Source: Pedobacter fastidiosus (GTDB lineage Bacteria; Bacteroidota; Bacteroidia; Sphingobacteriales; Sphingobacteriaceae). Taken from it: a stretch of 64,000 bases of DNA. Numbering within the stretch: the stretch's first letter is position 1; each line of letters starts with the position of its first letter. The notes below the pieces were generated by a model. It was given only the letters and a program-made list of their open reading frames with translations. It was not told where the DNA came from and searched no databases. The stretch spans positions 146,431 through 210,430 of the forward strand of contig NZ_JACRYL010000007.1 of NCBI RefSeq assembly GCF_014306625.1, written 5' to 3'. The position numbers and the translations under genes were made by a program. Positions 58,888 through 64,000 of this stretch are shown piece after piece.

Positions 58888-60579
58888 CTAATCTACGGGA
58901 GCGGTTTCTTTTGCTGGCTTGCCAATAACTTTATAATTGCCATCGCCTTTTAAAATGGCCAACATTTGGTTTTGATTATTAAACAATGTTTTCGCAGCGG
59001 CCAATTCTTTATCGTATTGAAAACTTTGCTCAATTCTGCCCTTTTCGTAAAAATATCTGCTTACAATTTGAGTTTCTAAAACACGCTTAATTTCTGCCTT
59101 ATGCGTTGCCAAATCAGTTTTTTTAGAAGACGTTAACTTGTATTTTAAGTTTTCTAAATCAGCTTTAACCTCTGTTGATTTATTTTCCTTTTCGGCTTCC
59201 AAACGTAAATCAGAAAGTAATCTCTCCGTACGACTTTGGTAAGACAAGTCTTTATCTGCCAAAGAGCTCGCAAAAACAGCGTAATCTGCATCAGAAATTT
59301 GAAAGGCCTTTGCAGATGATAAGGTTGGTTTCTCCTTTTTGTACTGATTGGCGTAATTGAAAAACAAGCTTTTGTTAATCATCGAAATCGTAATCGGACT
59401 TAGTTTAGCTTGCTCCACTACAACATCTGGGTAAACACCATTACCACTATAAACGTTTCTACCTGCTTTGGTTTGGAACATTGTGATGGTAGAATCTGCG
59501 AATTTTTCTGCTACACCCTCGGCGTTTTTATGCGCATAATCTAACTTTTGGATGCATCTACCTGATGGTGTATAATATTTGGCAACGGTTACCTTAACCA
59601 AGCTATTGTAAGGAAGATTAAATGTTTGTTGCACCAAGCCCTTGCCATAACTGCGCTGGCCAATTACAATAGCACGATCTAAATCTTGAAGTGAGCCTGC
59701 AACAATTTCTGATGCCGAAGCCGAGCCCCCATTTACCAAAACGACTAAAGGAACAGTATTGGAAACGGGCGCAAATTGGGTTTTATAGGCGATTGTTTTT
59801 TCTACATTCTTGCCTTTTTGAGTTACAATTAACTGATCCTTATTAACGAAGAGATTTACAATTTTAACCGCTTCCTGAAGAATTCCTCCTCCATTATTTC
59901 TTAAATCGAGCACAATACCTTTCGGGTTCTCCTTATTAATTGCAAGCAAGGCATCTTTAACTTCCTGACCAGAGTTTTCTAAAAACTTATCGAGTTTGAT
60001 GTATCCAATCCCATCACCAACCATTCCCGAATAAGAAACATTTGGTTGTTTTATCTCATCGCGAATTAACTTTTTGGTGAGTTCTTTGCCTTCTCGGAGC
60101 ACAACCAAATCAACAGGTGTACCTTTTGGGCCACGCAGTAACTGGCTGATTTGAGCTCGGTCTTTTCCTCGAACATCAATCGCGTTAATTTTGATGACCT
60201 GATCGCCAGGCTTAATTTCTTGCTTATTCGCCGGATAACCTTCACTTACTTCGTTAACGAATAATTTTCCATCTATAAAAAGTGTACTTGCGCCTATTCC
60301 GCCATATTGAGTGCTTACATATTTAAGTCGGTAATCTTCAATCTCCGATTCGGGAACATATTCGGTGTAAGGATCCAAACTATCCAACATGGCGTCGATC
60401 CCGGTTTTCATTAACTGTGGAGCATTGGTTTCATCCACATAATTAATATTGATTTCCTTATAAAGCGATGCGAAAATATCGAGGTTTTTAGAAACTAGAA
60501 ATAAATCTTCTTTAAAAGAGAAAGATAATATGGCGATGCCGAATGCAGCAACCAAAAGACTGTATTTAATTTTCTTCAT
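58888..60579 (-). CDS. Carboxyl-terminal processing protease, S41 family
   Basis: A periplasmic serine-lysine protease of the CtpA/Prc group that trims or degrades exported proteins. The start at 60579 begins a signal or anchor segment (KKIKYSLLVAAFGIAILSFSF); an ATG at 60624 precedes it by 15 residues. After DPYTEYVPESEIEDYR comes a PDZ domain (INEVSEGYPANKQEIKPGDQVIKIN), then the peptidase domain with LDLRNNGGGIL, the serine in NGGSASASEIVAGSLQD, and the lysine in RSYGKGLVQQ. A C-terminal helical region follows. The gene has no clear operon partner. The family call is secure. Confidence 0.94.
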   Translation of the reverse strand: MKKIKYSLLVAAFGIAILSFSFKEDLFLVSKNLDIFASLYKEININYVDETNAPQLMKTGIDAMLDSLDPYTEYVPESEIEDYRLKYVSTQYGGIGASTLFIDGKLFVNEVSEGYPANKQEIKPGDQVIKINAIDVRGKDRAQISQLLRGPKGTPVDLVVLREGKELTKKLIRDEIKQPNVSYSGMVGDGIGYIKLDKFLENSGQEVKDALLAINKENPKGIVLDLRNNGGGILQEAVKIVNLFVNKDQLIVTQKGKNVEKTIAYKTQFAPVSNTVPLVVLVNGGSASASEIVAGSLQDLDRAIVIGQRSYGKGLVQQTFNLPYNSLVKVTVAKYYTPSGRCIQKLDYAHKNAEGVAEKFADSTITMFQTKAGRNVYSGNGVYPDVVVEQAKLSPITISMINKSLFFNYANQYKKEKPTLSSAKAFQISDADYAVFASSLADKDLSYQSRTERLLSDLRLEAEKENKSTEVKADLENLKYKLTSSKKTDLATHKAEIKRVLETQIVSRYFYEKGRIEQSFQYDKELAAAKTLFNNQNQMLAILKGDGNYKVIGKPAKETAPVD

Positions 60580-60760
60580 GCTCCTAATGTTTGTTATTCC
60601 TTTTGTTGCCTTTGCATTAAGCACATCTTTTAAAGATTACTTATTGAATAGCACGAAGGTAAATGTACAAAAAGGGATAAAGATTAAAAACAGCTTATGC
60701 AAACAGAGCGTAATTAAAGCGTTACTGTATTTAAAAGCAAGGAATTAAGATAAGAAAGGG

Positions 60761-60976
60761 TTACAGCCTATTTCCTTTGGTATCGGCCAAGGCTTTTTGG
60801 ATGGTAAATTCGATATAAGTGCGATCGCGTTTTACCAAACGCATTAAATCCTCAATCAGCTGATCTTCTTTACCTGGAGCAAAATCTAAAGGTTCATTAG
60901 CAAGATCGCGGTATTTCCTTAAGAATTTTGTTTTTACTTTAAATGCAGTTTCTGCGGTAAGTTGAAAATTAGCCAT
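60761..60976 (-). CDS. Small conserved protein of unknown function
   Basis: A 71-residue basic protein with no signal peptide or membrane segment, largely helical (AFKVKTKFLRKYRDLANE, EDLMRLVKRDRTYIEFTIQKAL). The start at 60976 is preferred over 60997 since it gives ANFQLTAETAFK as the first helix. No family was recognised. Coding is likely because it is a clean frame in a gap between the S41 peptidase and the barrel protein, with normal codon use. Confidence 0.66.
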   Translation of the reverse strand: MANFQLTAETAFKVKTKFLRKYRDLANEPLDFAPGKEDQLIEDLMRLVKRDRTYIEFTIQKALADTKGNRL

Positions 60977-61150
60977 AGCAAAATTTATTTGTGGCAAAAG
61001 TAAAAAATATTTGTGGCAGGTTTATGGCTTTTTAGTGGATATGATAAAAAAAACAGAAATATGTTTATCATCTTAGCATGATAATTGTGTTAAATGTGCG
61101 TTATAAAACCTAATTAAGTATTTATACCAAAAAATCAAACCTTAAACACA

Positions 61151-61753
61151 ATGAAAAAACTTATCTTCTCTATTGTTTTCCTAACCATTGGTTGGGCAAC
61201 ATCCCAGGCGCAAACATTTAACCTTGGCATAAAAGCTGGTGTTAACTTAGCCAAAATTAATGCTGATTTTGCCAGTGAAGAAAATCGCTTAGGTTACCAA
61301 ATTGGTGCTTGGGCACGAATTGGTGGCGCAAGTTTCTATGTACAGCCCGAAGCTTATATTGGCAGCAAGGGAAATAAATTTATCAGCTTTACAAACAACA
61401 GCAATACAGAAGTTGCTGCCGAAGGTAAAGTGAAATTTACAACGCTTGATATTCCTGTTTTATTCGGTACTAAGTTCGGCGCCAAGAATTTGAATTTCCG
61501 CGTAATGGCCGGTCCGGTAATTTCGTTTATTTTAGATGACAGTTCTACCTTCAGTTCTGCTTATGCACAGGCTACAGATTTTAACAATTACAAAAATCAG
61601 GCTTTTGGCATTCAGGCTGGCGCAGGCGTAGATGTTGGCAGCATTTCTGTTGATTTACGTTATGAAGCTGGTTTATCAAACATCAGTAAAAGTGATAAAT
61701 ACAAACAGACCCCGAACTTATTTCAGTTGAGTTTGGGCTTTAAGATTTTGTAA
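61151..61753 (+). CDS. Outer-membrane beta-barrel protein (PorT/OmpX-like)
   Basis: A 200-residue exported protein: signal KKLIFSIVFLTIGWATSQAQ, then FNLGIKAGVNLAKINADF, the typical first strand of the Bacteroidota small barrel family. Strand pairs follow (YQIGAWARIG, FYVQPEAYIGSKG, LDIPVLFGTKF, NFRVMAGPVISFIL), and the end FQLSLGFKIL has a final aromatic strand. It has its own terminator 15 nt downstream. Its role (structural or nutrient uptake) is unknown. Confidence 0.9.
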   Translation: MKKLIFSIVFLTIGWATSQAQTFNLGIKAGVNLAKINADFASEENRLGYQIGAWARIGGASFYVQPEAYIGSKGNKFISFTNNSNTEVAAEGKVKFTTLDIPVLFGTKFGAKNLNFRVMAGPVISFILDDSSTFSSAYAQATDFNNYKNQAFGIQAGAGVDVGSISVDLRYEAGLSNISKSDKYKQTPNLFQLSLGFKIL

Positions 61754-61768
61754 GAGATTAGTTAAAAA

Positions 61769-61798
61769 AAAACCAAGTCAGAGAACTGACTTGGTTTT
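61769..61798 (+). terminator. Terminator after the barrel protein gene
   Basis: AAAACCAAGTCAG (61769-61781) pairs exactly with CTGACTTGGTTTT (61786-61798), loop AGAA. The stem starts 15 nt after the stop codon, flanked by A and T runs, so it may serve both directions. Confidence 0.88.
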
Positions 61799-61873
61799 AA
61801 AACCGAGACAGGTTTTAGTTTGATAGAATAGCTTACATAACAAAAGATCTTTTTTTGATGAATTGCCCTAAAT

Positions 61874-62662
61874 TTATCTATTTGGTGTATTGTCTATAAA
61901 CGGTCGATTTACGACCGTGCCGGTGTACGGCAGTGTTATGTCTCCTCTTAAGCTAAATGAATAAGTATTCGACTTAATTACACTTACAGCGGTTCTAATT
62001 ACAATATTTGTGGGCGTTCCAGTGTAGCGTAAAATCAGATCGTAAACCCCTTGTGGAATCTTAGTAAAATTTGAAGCGGTTTTATACGCAACGTTTGTTC
62101 CAACTAGAGTTTCTACAGAGGTTGTTGTGTTTTTCATTATCAAATCGAATGCGTTTGCATTGTAGCAGGCATGAACCAACCGAACATAAGCGGTAGAAGA
62201 GTCGATTGGAGGAAGGACATCATCAATTATAAATGCATCTGTTTTCTTTGTAGTGGTATTGTATAATCCTGATAAATAAATAGAATAATTTTTACCATCG
62301 GCTACTTGTTTATTCAGTGTTGCAATTACCACGTTGGGATCAACCGTAGCTGTGCTTGGCCTTTTAGCCATGAAGTCATAGGTTCCTGCTGGAATAATTG
62401 AATATGCATTAGTTGATGGATAAACAGCCGCATAGGCAACACCCGCTGTTGCGCTTTCTACACCAGTTGTAGAAGATGCTGCGGAAACCTTTGTCTCGTT
62501 TGCATAAAAATTTATAATTGGAGCGTTAAGCGCAAAATTAAAATATTTAAGTTGTGCACCTCCATTAATTGGTTCAGCTATATTCTGAACAGCATTTTTC
62601 TTACAAGAGAAAATTATTGTCGATAGCAGTAGCACTGCTAATAAGATATGTTTTCTTTTCAT
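61874..62662 (-). CDS. DUF4397 lipoprotein
   Basis: A 262-residue lipoprotein: signal KRKHILLAVLLLSTIIFSC with a lipobox cysteine. Two DUF4397-like beta-sandwich repeats follow: LKYFNFALNAPIINFYANETKV, TGVAYAAVYPSTNAYSIIPAGTYDFMAKRP (pieces), and AYVRLVHACYNANAFDLIMKN, AYKTASNFTKIPQGVYDLILRY. It starts 9 bp after the SusD-like stop, so it is in the same operon and may be a surface lipoprotein of that uptake locus. Its ligand is unknown. Confidence 0.9.
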   Translation of the reverse strand: MKRKHILLAVLLLSTIIFSCKKNAVQNIAEPINGGAQLKYFNFALNAPIINFYANETKVSAASSTTGVESATAGVAYAAVYPSTNAYSIIPAGTYDFMAKRPSTATVDPNVVIATLNKQVADGKNYSIYLSGLYNTTTKKTDAFIIDDVLPPIDSSTAYVRLVHACYNANAFDLIMKNTTTSVETLVGTNVAYKTASNFTKIPQGVYDLILRYTGTPTNIVIRTAVSVIKSNTYSFSLRGDITLPYTGTVVNRPFIDNTPNR

Positions 62663-62671
62663 GTTCTTTAT

Positions 62672-64000
62672 TTAAGGAGTGGTGATCCACATTTCTTTAG
62701 TTTGATAATCGGTTGCTAATCCTCCAATTGCATTTAATCCATCTCTATTCCAAATGTATTCAGAATTGTATCTTGGTCTCATTCTCTGTACGACTTTATT
62801 TTGATTATCGGGAAACAAAACTAATGGAATTGCAAAACCTAAAAATACTTGATTTCCTGTTACAGGATCTTTATCTATATAATGATATCTCCTTAAATCT
62901 GTCCACTGCTCAACATGTGCCCATCCCCATTGTGCGATATATTTCTGACACATAATTTGTGATAATGTTAAAGCCGCTGGTGTTGCTGGTGTAATAGCAG
63001 GCAATGCTAAATATGTTGACTTTTCTAGAGCTGTAATTTGAGTTGGTGATTGGCCATCATCGGTATTTCTAGCATTTACGAAATCAAAATGAGCCGAAAC
63101 ACCATTATTATAAGCATTTAAAGCAGTTGTTTTATCACCCTTTTTGTAAGCTGCTTCCGCTTTAATAAATTGTAATTGAGCATAGGTTAAAAAGGGAAAT
63201 TTACTTTTTCTGGCAAATAAATACCTTGCTGGAGTTGTTATCGCAACATTCGCAGCGGCTTGAGAGGTATATCCCCATAAATTATTTGGTTGTTGGGCAG
63301 CTGTTAAAGCACCAATACCGAAATTAGGCTCTAAACCTCTATATAAACCATCGGGTGATGGCGATAGCATTCTACTCAATCTTGGATCAACACCACCTGT
63401 AAATAGGGTTCCATCCATTAACGATAAAATAAATTTCGTTTGTCTTAATGTACCAATGTTATTTCTTGTTGCCGATAAGAAATTAGCATCATCATTCGCA
63501 GAGCCAACATATTGAATTAATGCATCATCAACATTGCCCACAAAAGAAGCATCGACTGCAGCAATCACAGCATCAGGATTGTATGTGGATTTGTTAGAAT
63601 AGTGGTTTAATACCATTGCTTTTAATCCATAAGCAAATTTAATCCAAGCAGCTCTTTTTCCCTTATAAACAAAATCAGTTTTGGCAAGATAAGCTTCATT
63701 AACACCGCCATCTGTTCTACTTAAATTGGCTATCGCAGCGTCAATCAACCTCAAGGTTTCTTGATAGGCATATTCTTGAGTATCGTATTTAAAAGTGGTT
63801 TTACTTGCATCGATTGCTTCTTTAACAATAATTTCGCCATTCGCATCCGTTGCAGTCTCCCAACCCCAAGCCTTTAAAATTTGTGCAACACCTAGTAAAT
63901 CCCAACGCTCTTCTTGTGTTGCTTTATTAGTCATATCAACAAGATTTTGCCCAAAATCATAATAGGTAGTTTTCCAAATTTGTGCACCTTGATCAGGAGC
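62672..64000 (-). CDS. SusD/RagB-like outer-membrane lipoprotein, cut by window edge
   Basis: The gene runs off the right edge: the reading frame continues past the internal ATG at 63934 to base 64000 (A-P-D-Q-G-A-Q-I-W-K upstream). The C-terminal portion has the SusD-like family pattern: TLRLIDAAIANLSRTDGG, WIKFAYGLKAMVLNHYSNK, FLTYAQLQFIKAEAAYKKGD, and WGWAHVEQWTDLRRYHY. SusD-like proteins bind nutrients on the cell surface for a SusC-type porin, whose gene should lie beyond the edge. The DUF4397 lipoprotein follows 9 bp after. Confidence 0.9.
   Translation of the reverse strand, partial: APDQGAQIWKTTYYDFGQNLVDMTNKATQEERWDLLGVAQILKAWGWETATDANGEIIVKEAIDASKTTFKYDTQEYAYQETLRLIDAAIANLSRTDGGVNEAYLAKTDFVYKGKRAAWIKFAYGLKAMVLNHYSNKSTYNPDAVIAAVDASFVGNVDDALIQYVGSANDDANFLSATRNNIGTLRQTKFILSLMDGTLFTGGVDPRLSRMLSPSPDGLYRGLEPNFGIGALTAAQQPNNLWGYTSQAAANVAITTPARYLFARKSKFPFLTYAQLQFIKAEAAYKKGDKTTALNAYNNGVSAHFDFVNARNTDDGQSPTQITALEKSTYLALPAITPATPAALTLSQIMCQKYIAQWGWAHVEQWTDLRRYHYIDKDPVTGNQVFLGFAIPLVLFPDNQNKVVQRMRPRYNSEYIWNRDGLNAIGGLATDYQTKEMWITTP

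Noticed and set aside
1..64000. CRISPR array or cas genes
   Set aside because: No regularly spaced repeats and no Cas-like proteins were seen.

Overview
The window looks like a chromosomal segment of a member of the Bacteroidota, most likely Sphingobacteriaceae and Pedobacter-like. The evidence is a SusD/RagB-type lipoprotein, a DUF4397 lipoprotein, type IX secretion cargo (gliding-motility type B C-terminal domain) with a PorP/SprF partner, TAnnTTTG promoter boxes, a SAM-II-like riboswitch ahead of metK, GH29 and GH2 glycosidases and a prolyl oligopeptidase lipoprotein. The identification rests on gene content and style only; no database was searched.

Left chromosomal flank (1-11.8 kb), AT-rich: SUI1/YciH factor and a diacylglycerol-kinase-like gene; metK behind a SAM-II-like aptamer; a lone ExbD; a Cu-Zn superoxide dismutase lipoprotein; a small conserved protein; an EamA/RhtA exporter; an mdaB-ygiN-like quinone redox pair divergent from a LysR regulator; an exported protein; and a large MscS channel. 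A VapC/antitoxin pair just after mscS is bracketed by a 24-bp direct repeat that copies the last codons of mscS.

Integrated island (about 11,799-48,138; 36.3 kb), visibly richer in G+C than its flanks: a 24-bp direct repeat of the tRNA-Asp 3' end marks both borders, and a tyrosine integrase sits beside the intact tRNA. Excisionase-type HTH, winged-helix, MobC, relaxase and a coiled-coil membrane gene are present, but no conjugation machinery, so it is best described as an integrative mobilizable element. Its cargo is (i) a T9SS type B protein with PorP/SprF; (ii) two secreted stalk-like proteins sharing an N-terminal module around an SGNH hydrolase; and (iii) a tightly packed minus-strand operon of about 20 kb: outer-membrane barrel, exported protein, lipoprotein, 2176-residue Rhs/TcB-like protein, LolA-like protein, and a 3012-residue secreted Rhs protein ending in a GIY-YIG-like nuclease tip. 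An LRR protein (5 bp downstream), a SMI1/KNR4 protein and a frameshifted DUF6572 gene follow as candidate immunity genes. An orphan LytTR response regulator is divergent from this operon. The operon plus its AT-rich toxin/immunity cassette is the best candidate here for an undescribed antagonism or delivery system.

Right chromosomal flank (48.1-64 kb), AT-rich: tRNA-Asp, prfA, lpxH-like, prolyl oligopeptidase, ferredoxin-NADP reductase and a 2Fe-2S ferredoxin, GH2 and GH29 glycosidases, an S41 peptidase, a small protein, an outer-membrane barrel, a DUF4397 lipoprotein and a SusD-like gene cut by the window edge. Several intergenic regions hold REP-like palindromes.
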